Assembly (NCBI GenBank): GCA_029934195.1
Contig: JAOZMQ010000214.1
Location: 1 to 5,712, forward strand
Reading direction: 5' to 3'
Origin: Candidatus Cloacimonadota bacterium
Lineage (GTDB): Bacteria > Cloacimonadota > Cloacimonadia > Cloacimonadales > JAOZMQ01
Length of the DNA stretch: 5,712 bases
The translations under genes were made by a program, and so were the position numbers. Of the stretch, positions 1 through 5,712 are shown in pieces; position 1 is the stretch's first letter, and each line of letters starts with the position of its first letter. The notes beneath the pieces were generated by a model. It worked only from the letters and a program-made list of their open reading frames with translations, was not told where the DNA came from and did no database searches.

Positions 1-54
1 ACTGGGGACACAAGGCTTTTCAGGCCTCTGCTCTACCAACTGAGCTATCCCGCC
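1..54 (-). tRNA. tRNA-Phe (GAA), partial copy, 3' end beyond window
   Basis: This is the 5' part of a second phenylalanine tRNA gene, read on the minus strand from 54 down to the window edge. It holds the 5' acceptor strand GGCGGGA, the D arm, the anticodon arm with loop CTGAAAA (anticodon GAA) and the start of the T arm. The visible 54 bases are identical to 94-147 of the complete copy. The last 22 bases of the gene (rest of the T arm, 3' acceptor strand and CCA) lie outside the window. It sits 17 bases downstream of the complete copy and is probably cotranscribed with it. Confidence 0.93.
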
Positions 55-71
55 AAAAACAGATATTGAAA

Positions 72-147
72 TGGTGGCAGGACCCAGACTTGAACTGGGG
101 ACACAAGGCTTTTCAGGCCTCTGCTCTACCAACTGAGCTATCCCGCC
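72..147 (-). tRNA. tRNA-Phe (GAA), complete
   Basis: A complete 76-base phenylalanine tRNA is read on the minus strand from 147 to 72. The acceptor strands GGCGGGA and TCCTGCC pair with one G-U wobble. The D stem is GCTC/GAGC with the GG pair in its loop. The anticodon stem GAGGC/GCCTT closes loop CTGAAAA, giving anticodon GAA (Phe, codons UUU/UUC). The T stem CCCAG/CTGGG closes loop TTCAAGT. The discriminator is A, and the CCA end is encoded at 74-72. U8, A14 and the usual T-loop bases are present. It decodes Phe in translation, and an identical copy follows 17 bases downstream. Confidence 0.97.
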
Positions 148-171
148 AATTATCAATATCAACAAGAAGCA

Positions 172-199
172 AAAACATAAATGCCAATATATGTGTCAA
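172..199 (-). promoter_or_regulatory. Candidate promoter for the tRNA-Phe array
   Basis: On the minus strand TTGACA lies at 199-194. TATGTTTT at 179-172 starts 17 bases after the TTG. This fits the Bacteroidota-type sigma-A pattern (TTG, 17-19 bases, TAnnTTTG) with one mismatch at the last base. A classical sigma-70 -10 box at 16-18 bp spacing is not evident. Transcription would start near 165, about 18 bases before the tRNA 5' end. The element begins only 9 bases past the stop codon of the upstream foldase gene, in a gap where no terminator hairpin is visible. Confidence 0.55.
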
Positions 200-207
200 G
201 TATAAAT

Positions 208-3066
208 TTAGTATTGCATTATTTTTATGTCAGATGAGAACTGTTCTAACCAATAATCAAAAGTTAAAATCTCTTGCTCTTTTCGATATTGATTAAGTAA
301 TTCATTGATATTTTTTCTGCTTATTTTACTAATATTTTCAACTTTATAAAATAAATATTGATTATCTGATATTTTAATTGGATGACTAATATCTCCATTA
401 TTTCTCTTCAAAGCATCTCTAATAACCAAATTACTATTTTCTATACAAGGAAGAAAACTATCAATTGTTAATCCGTTTTTCTTTTTCAACCCACCAAAGA
501 AAAATAAAAGAGAATCTGTGTTTGAAGTTATCTTAAATTCTTTAATCAAGTTTTCAACAAATTGTTTACCTCTTTTATTTTTATTTTTCTCTAAAATTGT
601 TTCCTGAATAATAGGTAACGCTTCTTCAAAAGTAAGTCTTTTTGAAGGAATTCCTTGCAATTTAAAAATTACAAAATATCCATCTTCTGTGTGATAGATC
701 TCACTAAATTTTTCACCTTTCCATAGTTGTTTGAGCTGGAATTTTAAGTTTTTCAAATATCCTATCGGTGGAAATTTATCATCTATTGCTAACATTTTAG
801 TTTTAAACAATTCTTTTTTATCTGCATATTTACTGCATTGAGAAAAATATCGAGTTGAATCAAAAACTGTTTTAGCCTTTAAATAAGCAATATTTTCTGC
901 TTCATTAGATTTCAATAATTTTTCAATATCATTATAAACGTAATTTAATTTTAATTTTCCTTCTTTATAATTATTGATCAATTTGATAATAATCCAACCT
1001 TCTTCTAATTGTATAAATTTTGAAACTTCATTTTTCTTTAGAATTGAAATTGTAGAAATAATAGATTTATCTAAATTTTCAACTTCAATTTTTGTATTTT
1101 GAGGAAGAGAAAATTTATCGCCAATACATTGTTGAAGAATCGAAAAATCTGTGCTTTCATTAATGCTGTCGATTAGTTTTTTTCTAAATTCTTCTGTATT
1201 GTTCTCAGAATTTTTAATAAAAACATATTTAATTACAGCTGATTTTTTATTTACAAAATGTTCTGAATATTTATTATAATATTCTTCTACTTTTGCGTAA
1301 TCAATTTTTATTGAGTCTGTTATAATCGGGAAAAAAGCACCTGCAATTTGTAAACTATCCGATGATAAATACAATTCTTTATTCTCATTGTAATAGTTTT
1401 CAAAATCAAAATCATTTACATTTATTGATAAAGTATCTTTGGTAATTTGTATTTGACTTTGAATATCTAAAAAGTCTGGTAAATATTCAGGGAAATAAGT
1501 TTCAACAGAATATAATATTGTTTTGTCTTTATAATTAAGAACATCTGAATAGTTTTCCGGATGCTGATTTATTTTATAAGCTATCAAATGATTAATTTTA
1601 TCTTTATTAATGAATTTTTTTAAATATACAATATCTGTGCTAAAATTAACTCCTTTTTCACAACTAATTTTATTCATAATCTCATCATTTCCAAAATATT
1701 TTCCTATTTGAGATCGAATTCTCGTAACAATTTCTTCCGCTTTTTCCTTTTTCATTTGTTCTAAGACAATACTTGAAACTAATGATAATTCAGGAATTAT
1801 TGTTGTTGCTAATATTTCCTCTGAATGTTGGTTATAATATTGAGATATTTCTACTTCTGAGAAATTCAAATTTTCCATTATTTCTTTTCTTGAAATTGTA
1901 TATTTGTTAATCAAAGCTGCCGGTACAAGATATTTATCTATTTGAGAATTAAATTTATTTTCACGAAGTTCTTTAGTACCAAATTCTTCTTCATATTCAG
2001 CATATTTTAACCAAATTTCTTTACCAAGATCCTGTTTGTTTTTGTCTTCAATAATTGTATCTCTTCTTTTGAAAATGATAAAACCAAAAGAAGTTGCAAA
2101 AGGAATAGAAACTTCATTTTCACGTAAATTAAAAATCATTTTCTTTATTATTTCTTGGTTCTGTAATTGACCTATTTTTTCATTTTCTGAGAGATATTGA
2201 GTTTGATAAACAGGTATTGATAAGCTATTAAATGTTTGAAATTTCAATCTAAAATCATTTGCTACTTCTTTCAAAATTTTATTAATTTTTAATTTTCTTA
2301 AGTTAATCTCCAAACTATCTCGAATTTCATCAAATGGAATTTTACTACTAAATGGTTGAAAAGCATTGTTCAATTCTTCATAAGTAACGACAACTGAATC
2401 CTTTATCATCTCTGGAGAAATTATTAAAAAGTCAAACTTAGATTTTTCAATTGGCTTAAATTTTTCTTTATTTATTGAATAATATTCATAAGCTTTTTCT
2501 ATAGTGCAAGTGCTTGGAACTAAGGTTTGATCTTCATCAATTATAGCATAAGAAAGATCAATAGTCGTATTTTTTGATATATAATCCATCATTAAATCAT
2601 CATCGCTTACTTCTAAAGATTGTTTAACAATAGATTCTGTTTTTTGAATCAATAAGTCATATTTCATCGTTTGTAATATTTTTTGAACTTCTGGAGTTTC
2701 TTTTAGATCATCAAATTTCAAATAATCAAATTTCCCATTAGTTGTTAATTTTGGATGGTTGCTGAGTTGGCTAATAAAATAGGATTCAACCTCATTATCA
2801 TCAACTGATATTTCATTATTTTCAGCATAAATAAGTAATATTTTTTCTTTTATTAGTTTTTTCAAGACTTGCTTTCTTTCTTTTTTATATCTTTTATTAT
2901 GGATATTTACAGAAATATTACTCTTTAATTCCTCTGAAGTAATTATTTTATTACCAACGGTAGCTACAACAAATCCCCAAATGTTATTACAGAATAAATA
3001 GATTGTTATCATCAATATAAGTCTCAAAAATATTTTTTCATGGATAGATTTAAAGGTATTTTTCAT
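208..3066 (-). CDS. SurA/PpiD-like periplasmic foldase with degenerate parvulin-like domains
   Basis: The 952-residue protein probably acts as a chaperone for envelope or secreted proteins. Residues 11-30 form one hydrophobic segment after basic residues, either a signal peptide or an uncleaved inner-membrane anchor. Next comes a SurA_N-like start (VATVGNKIITSEEL, 34-47) with a helical region to about 170. PpiD-style units, YYxxNKExF followed by a short strand, occur near 195-217, 558-580 and 596-617. Parvulin C-terminal halves (hydrophobic stretch, GE/NE(V/I)S, then a G-hydrophobic strand such as FGFIIFK, EGWIIIKL or DGYFVIFKL) lie near 296-335, 662-700, 765-805 and 868-912. The parvulin HIL histidine and the GGxLGxF segment are not seen. 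It is longer than SurA (about 430) or PpiD (about 620). The ATG at 3066 is chosen because AAGGAG lies just upstream; the in-frame TTG at 3084 has no Shine-Dalgarno. The family call is good; isomerase activity is doubtful. Confidence 0.8.
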   Translation of the reverse strand: MKNTFKSIHEKIFLRLILMITIYLFCNNIWGFVVATVGNKIITSEELKSNISVNIHNKRYKKERKQVLKKLIKEKILLIYAENNEISVDDNEVESYFISQLSNHPKLTTNGKFDYLKFDDLKETPEVQKILQTMKYDLLIQKTESIVKQSLEVSDDDLMMDYISKNTTIDLSYAIIDEDQTLVPSTCTIEKAYEYYSINKEKFKPIEKSKFDFLIISPEMIKDSVVVTYEELNNAFQPFSSKIPFDEIRDSLEINLRKLKINKILKEVANDFRLKFQTFNSLSIPVYQTQYLSENEKIGQLQNQEIIKKMIFNLRENEVSIPFATSFGFIIFKRRDTIIEDKNKQDLGKEIWLKYAEYEEEFGTKELRENKFNSQIDKYLVPAALINKYTISRKEIMENLNFSEVEISQYYNQHSEEILATTIIPELSLVSSIVLEQMKKEKAEEIVTRIRSQIGKYFGNDEIMNKISCEKGVNFSTDIVYLKKFINKDKINHLIAYKINQHPENYSDVLNYKDKTILYSVETYFPEYLPDFLDIQSQIQITKDTLSINVNDFDFENYYNENKELYLSSDSLQIAGAFFPIITDSIKIDYAKVEEYYNKYSEHFVNKKSAVIKYVFIKNSENNTEEFRKKLIDSINESTDFSILQQCIGDKFSLPQNTKIEVENLDKSIISTISILKKNEVSKFIQLEEGWIIIKLINNYKEGKLKLNYVYNDIEKLLKSNEAENIAYLKAKTVFDSTRYFSQCSKYADKKELFKTKMLAIDDKFPPIGYLKNLKFQLKQLWKGEKFSEIYHTEDGYFVIFKLQGIPSKRLTFEEALPIIQETILEKNKNKRGKQFVENLIKEFKITSNTDSLLFFFGGLKKKNGLTIDSFLPCIENSNLVIRDALKRNNGDISHPIKISDNQYLFYKVENISKISRKNINELLNQYRKEQEILTFDYWLEQFSSDIKIMQY

Positions 3067-3069
3067 ACT

Positions 3070-3075
3070 CTCCTT
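3070..3075 (-). promoter_or_regulatory. Ribosome binding site that fixes the foldase start
   Basis: On the minus strand AAGGAG at 3075-3070 lies 3 bases before the ATG at 3066. The spacing is short but the match is strong. It lies inside the region that would be coding if the upstream in-frame TTG at 3084 were used, and that TTG is preceded only by AT-rich sequence. This favours the ATG. Confidence 0.65.
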
Positions 3076-3108
3076 CTTATTCAAATTTATTTAATTCAAA
3101 TTTAAAAC

Positions 3109-3137
3109 CAATATTATTATGTCTTTTTTTGTGTCAA
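3109..3137 (-). promoter_or_regulatory. Candidate promoter of the foldase gene
   Basis: On the minus strand TTGACA lies at 3137-3132. TAATATTG at 3116-3109 follows the TTG after 18 bases, one mismatch from TAnnTTTG. The same TTGACACA octamer opens the tRNA promoter candidate at 199-192. Transcription would start around 3100, leaving a leader of roughly 35 bases before the ATG at 3066. Confidence 0.5.
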
Positions 3138-3256
3138 TAAACAAGTTTATAATGATTTTTAGAAGATTTTATAAATATTTATCAAAATGATCTTGAACTA
3201 TGTAAACCACGAAAAAGTTTCAAATATAGCTAATTTTGTATTTAATTTAAACTAAG

Positions 3257-3269
3257 GCATAAATTATGC
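3257..3269. promoter_or_regulatory. Perfect 13-bp inverted repeat between the divergent genes
   Basis: GCATAA and TTATGC flank a single central A, giving a perfect 6-bp dyad, 52 bp before the ATG at 3322. The size and symmetry would suit a dimeric regulator site or a very short stem, but the region is AT-rich and chance is possible. No convincing promoter for the plus-strand gene was found. TAATTTTG at 3231-3238 matches TAnnTTTG but has no TTG at the right distance. TTG at 3270-3272 is followed 16 bases later only by the weak TATTTATC. Confidence 0.2.
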
Positions 3270-3311
3270 TTGTTCTATAAATTGATTTTATTTATCAAAT
3301 AAAAATTAATT

Positions 3312-3317
3312 GAGAGG
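3312..3317 (+). promoter_or_regulatory. Ribosome binding site that fixes the surface-protein start
   Basis: GAGAGG ends 4 bases before the ATG at 3322. The longest open frame could begin at a TTG at 3310, but that codon overlaps this site and has only A/T-rich sequence upstream. The ATG is therefore preferred. Confidence 0.65.
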
Positions 3318-3321
3318 AAAA

Positions 3322-5529
3322 ATGAAAATCAAAAATCTTTCTAAGCCAAACCTGAAAAAAAAAATACTTATTATTCTACTTTTGTTAATTTATTCATTGA
3401 TATTTTCTATAAATATTGAAAATAGAGATGAACATTTTGTACCAATTTTTCAAGGTAATCCAATTAACCCAATGTCAATTTATGTGACAGCTGCGTCGTT
3501 AGATGGTATTAATTTAAATACAGATGATGAAATTGGTGTTTTTGATGGTGAAAATTGTGTTGCTTCTATTTTATTAACCGGTGAAATTATAGAGCATGTT
3601 GTCATCACAGTTTCAGCTGATGATCCAAATACGGGAGAATTAGAAGGTTTTACTTCCGGAAACCCAATAATTTTTAAGCTTTGGAGTAGTTCTTCATCAA
3701 CTGAAATTACAGATGTAGCTGTAACTTATCAATTAGGAAATAATATTTTTATATTCAATGAAACTATTGCAGTTGCATTATCAGGAACTTCATCTGGACA
3801 AAATCACGCTCCTGTTTCGAATGCCGGTATTGATCAAACTGTTCAGATTAATGAGCTTGTAACATTAGATGGTTCAGCTTCTTATGACGAAGATGATGAC
3901 ACTCTTACATATCTTTGGACAGCTCCTGAAGGAATTGTCTTAAATAATAATACAATTGTAAATCCAACTTTTACTGCTCCTTCTGTTACAGAAAACACAG
4001 AATATGAATTTGTTTTAGTAGTCAGTGACCAACAATTGAATTCTGCTCCAGATGCTGTTATTATCACTGTAATTGCACCAAATCAAGTTCCTATCGCTAA
4101 TGCCGGAGAAGATCAAGAAGTTAATGAAGGTATAAATGTAAATCTAAACGGCAGTAATTCTTTTGATCCTGAAGGTGAAAATCTTTCATATTTATGGAGT
4201 TCTCCTCAAGGAATTATTTTGAATAATAGTTCTTCAGCAACTCCGTCATTTCTATCTCCTGAAGTTGACGAAGACACAGAATTTATTTTCTCTTTAGTCG
4301 TAAATGATGGCGAACTTAATTCAATTGCAGACGAAATAATTGTAAATGTATTGAATATTGTAAATCAACTTCCTCCGGTTGCAGATGCAGGTGATGACCA
4401 ATCAGTTAATGAAGGTGATATTGTTACTTTAGATGCTTCCGCTTCTTACGATCCAAATAATGATAATCTTTCTTTTTTATGGATAACTCCAGTAGGGATT
4501 TCTTTGAATGATAATACTGCAATTTCACCACATTTTACAGCTCCTTTCGTTAGTGAATCTGAGATATATTCTATCGAGCTTGAAGTTAGTGATGGAAACT
4601 TTGTTGATTCTGATACACTAACAATTACGGTAAATAGTATTGATCATTTTATTCCTGTATATTTATCAGTTCGAACCCCAATGAATTTCTATATTACTCT
4701 TGCGGAAATTGACGGTAATCCACTTTTAGAAGGTGATGAAATTGGTATTTTTGATGGTGAACTTTGTGTTGGAGCTGGAATTCTTGAAGGAGAAATTAGT
4801 ACTTTTTTTTCAATGATTGCTTCAGCAGATGATCCTACAACTCCTCAAACAGATGGTTTTATCTCAGGTAATAATATAATATTCAAATTATGGAATTCTA
4901 TAAATAATACAGAGGTAACAGATATTTCAGTTACTTTCCAATCTGGTTCACAAACTTTTTTACCTGGTGGAACAACAAATGTTGCACTTGCAGGAACTAC
5001 AGCCGGTGGTAATCACCCACCAATTGCAGAAGCAGGAGAGAATCAAACTGTTGAGGAAGGTCTTTTTGTTCAACTTGATGGAAGTAATTCTTATGATCCG
5101 GACAATGATAATTTAACTTATTTATGGACAGCTCCGGAAGAAATTACTCTATCAAATTCTGTTTCTGTAAATCCTTCATTTACAGCTCCTCAAGTAAGCG
5201 AAAATACTGAATTTCAAATAATACTTGTTGTTAATGATGGAGAATTGGATTCAAGCCAAGATGCCATCACGGTTATTGTTCAAAATATTCCACCACAGAT
5301 TTTAGAAATTACCGATATTACTTGTAGTATTCAAAACTCCGAAATTACAATTACATGGAATACTGAAAATGATTTTGATTATTTTAAAATTTATAGACAT
5401 TTAAATAATCCAAATTTTCTACCAACTGAGGAAAATTTTCTTACAACAACTTCTAATCTATTTTACTCGGAATTAACTGAAAATAAATCTAAAGCGTTTT
5501 ATAAAATTATCGGAATAATAATTGAATAA
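3322..5529 (+). CDS. Exported mosaic surface protein: two GNP/FDG domains, four PKD-like domains, Fn3-like end
   Basis: The 735-residue protein starts with basic residues and a hydrophobic run (about 14-30), a Sec signal peptide probably cleaved near residue 29-31. Domain A (about 38-158) carries HFVPIFQGNPINPM, then DEIGVFDGENCV. Three PKD/Ig-like domains follow (about 163-252, 256-345, 350-440), each with AGxDQxV, D/N-G/A-S-x-S-(Y/F)-D, a YLW/FLW core and a C-terminal V-strand. Domain B (about 442-562) repeats A with GDEIGIFDGELCVG. A fourth PKD-like domain (about 565-655) and an Fn3-like domain (about 657-735, ITWNTENDFDYFKIYR) close the chain. Acidic DPxxDxL turns may bind calcium. No enzyme motif is seen, so an adhesive or structural cell-surface role is inferred. 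It is monocistronic: divergent from the foldase gene and followed by a terminator. I see no FlgD-like or T9SS-type tail after Fn3. Similar proteins occur, from memory, in Cloacimonadota; no specific gene name is justified. Confidence 0.82.
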   Translation: MKIKNLSKPNLKKKILIILLLLIYSLIFSINIENRDEHFVPIFQGNPINPMSIYVTAASLDGINLNTDDEIGVFDGENCVASILLTGEIIEHVVITVSADDPNTGELEGFTSGNPIIFKLWSSSSSTEITDVAVTYQLGNNIFIFNETIAVALSGTSSGQNHAPVSNAGIDQTVQINELVTLDGSASYDEDDDTLTYLWTAPEGIVLNNNTIVNPTFTAPSVTENTEYEFVLVVSDQQLNSAPDAVIITVIAPNQVPIANAGEDQEVNEGINVNLNGSNSFDPEGENLSYLWSSPQGIILNNSSSATPSFLSPEVDEDTEFIFSLVVNDGELNSIADEIIVNVLNIVNQLPPVADAGDDQSVNEGDIVTLDASASYDPNNDNLSFLWITPVGISLNDNTAISPHFTAPFVSESEIYSIELEVSDGNFVDSDTLTITVNSIDHFIPVYLSVRTPMNFYITLAEIDGNPLLEGDEIGIFDGELCVGAGILEGEISTFFSMIASADDPTTPQTDGFISGNNIIFKLWNSINNTEVTDISVTFQSGSQTFLPGGTTNVALAGTTAGGNHPPIAEAGENQTVEEGLFVQLDGSNSYDPDNDNLTYLWTAPEEITLSNSVSVNPSFTAPQVSENTEFQIILVVNDGELDSSQDAITVIVQNIPPQILEITDITCSIQNSEITITWNTENDFDYFKIYRHLNNPNFLPTEENFLTTTSNLFYSELTENKSKAFYKIIGIIIE
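3433..5007 (+). repeat. Intragenic duplicated GNP/FDG domains A (3433-3795) and B (4645-5007)
   Basis: Both copies span about 121 codons and share the order HFxPxx, a P-M pair before a Y-strand, A-xx-DG, DEIG(V/I)FDGExCV, SADDP, DGF/EGF-(T/I)SGN, IIFKLW, TEVTD/TEITD, and a closing VAL(S/A)GT. Similarity is also visible in DNA, for example GATGAAATTGG followed by TTTTTGATGGTGAA in each. Each copy leads directly into PKD-like units, so the larger unit is 'GNP/FDG plus PKD', with three PKD units after A and one after B. Confidence 0.75.
3808..5286 (+). repeat. Four PKD/Ig-like repeats (3808-4077, 4087-4356, 4369-4641, 5014-5286)
   Basis: Each unit is about 90 residues and begins with a proline followed by an alanine-rich NAG/DAG/EAG-xDQ or ENQ motif. 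It continues with a D/N-(G/A)-S-x-S-(Y/F)-D turn, L-(S/T)-(Y/F)-LW, an xPxGIxL-type strand, P-x-F-x-(A/S)-P, and an (L/E)-V-(S/N)-D strand near the end. Units 1 and 4 look closest (both LWTAPE and NPTFTAP or NPSFTAP). Such repeats normally act as stalks that project a protein from the cell surface. Confidence 0.75.
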
Positions 5530-5551
5530 TTTTTTTAAATTGTTTTGTGAG

Positions 5552-5578
5552 AAAGCGGATATTTTGTCCGCTTTTTTT
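5552..5578 (+). terminator. Rho-independent terminator of the surface-protein gene
   Basis: A perfect 8-bp stem, AAAGCGGA (5552-5559) with TCCGCTTT (5567-5574), encloses a 7-base loop and runs into seven T residues at 5572-5578. It lies 22 bases after the stop codon. On the opposite strand no comparable T run extends past the stem, so it acts mainly for plus-strand transcription. Confidence 0.92.
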
Positions 5579-5712
5579 GTCTCTACGTATAAAATTAAAT
5601 AGTATCCGAACGAAAACTAACTTTTCCTAAATTCTCTTTTTATCTTTACCCACCGCTAACGCATTGGACTACAAAAATATAGTTTCTATGAAGCTAAGAA
5701 ATAAATAACTTC
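5579..5712. other. Non-coding right end with a small hairpin and GC-richer patch
   Basis: I find no open frame of useful length on either strand; the minus frames entering from the right edge all meet early stops. Two things stand out. The patch ACCCACCGCTAACGCATTGG (5648-5667) is clearly GC-richer than its surroundings. A 17-base hairpin (5680-5696) pairs TAGTTTC with GAAGCTA over a TAT loop, with one G-U pair. Together they could be the edge of a dispersed non-coding repeat or part of the next gene's regulatory region. No function can be assigned. Confidence 0.35.

Larger units (their letters stand above)
1..147 (-). repeat. Tandem duplication of tRNA-Phe, 93-bp period
   Basis: Bases 1-54 match 94-147 exactly, an offset of 93 bp made of a 76-bp tRNA plus a 17-bp AT-rich spacer (55-71). 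The flank beyond 147 does not match the spacer. The unit is therefore the tRNA itself, and only the array to the left of the window could show whether there are more copies. Confidence 0.85.

Noticed and set aside
1..147. tRNA locus considered as an attachment site for an integrated element
   Set aside because: No integrase, no phage or plasmid genes and no partial tRNA 3' end repeat elsewhere in the window. The second copy has the full 5' part of a tRNA and looks like a real gene.
66..296. Plus-strand open frame of 76 codons
   Set aside because: It runs antisense through the complete tRNA-Phe and the 3' end of the foldase gene. It has no ribosome binding site and no recognisable protein features.
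3067..3084. TTG start for the foldase, adding six residues
   Set aside because: The strong AAGGAG site lies between the TTG and the ATG at 3066, which only makes sense for initiation at the ATG.
3171..3182. AT-only palindrome between the divergent genes
   Set aside because: It is composed only of A and T in very AT-rich DNA, so such palindromes are expected by chance.
3310..3321. TTG start for the surface protein, adding four residues
   Set aside because: It overlaps the GAGAGG ribosome binding site of the ATG at 3322, and no Shine-Dalgarno lies upstream of it.
3882..4067. Minus-strand open frame of 61 codons inside the surface-protein gene
   Set aside because: It is a shadow of the first PKD-like repeat. 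The plus-strand frame has clear domain structure there, and the minus frame has no start signal.
3808..5286. Repeated units considered as a CRISPR array or DNA-level satellite
   Set aside because: The repeats are about 270 bp, diverged, in frame and encode PKD-like domains. They are protein-domain repeats.

Overview
The window is AT-rich and looks like chromosomal DNA from an uncultured or little-studied Gram-negative anaerobe. Several features point to the Fibrobacterota-Chlorobiota-Bacteroidota side of bacteria, with Cloacimonadota as the best guess. These are promoter-like elements of the TTG / TAnnTTTG kind, a periplasmic SurA/PpiD-type foldase, and a secreted PKD/fibronectin mosaic protein carrying a 'GNP...DEIGxFDG' domain. 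I recall that last domain as common in Cloacimonas-like genomes. The taxonomic call is inference from protein style, not from a marker gene.

Layout from left to right. Positions 1-147 hold two tandem, identical tRNA-Phe(GAA) genes on the minus strand; the left one is cut by the window edge. A good promoter candidate for them lies at 172-199. Positions 208-3066 (minus) encode a 952-residue SurA/PpiD-like protein with an N-terminal hydrophobic segment. It has several degenerate parvulin-like units and no recognisable catalytic motif, so it is more likely a periplasmic chaperone than an active prolyl isomerase. A 255-bp AT-rich gap separates it from a divergent gene at 3322-5529 (plus). That gene encodes a 735-residue exported multidomain surface protein, arranged as signal peptide, GNP/FDG domain A, three PKD/Ig-like domains, GNP/FDG domain B, a fourth PKD-like domain and a C-terminal Fn3-like domain. 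A strong intrinsic terminator follows at 5552-5578. The last ~130 bp are non-coding, with a small hairpin and a locally GC-richer patch that may be part of a dispersed repeat.

The two protein genes are transcribed divergently and are not an operon. A link is plausible, since an envelope chaperone could help a large secreted beta-rich protein cross the periplasm, but nothing in the sequence proves it. I see no CRISPR array, transposase, toxin-antitoxin pair, phage gene or defence system. The main points of interest are the tandem tRNA duplication, the non-catalytic enlarged foldase, the internally duplicated surface protein without a recognisable sorting tag, and the structured non-coding right end.
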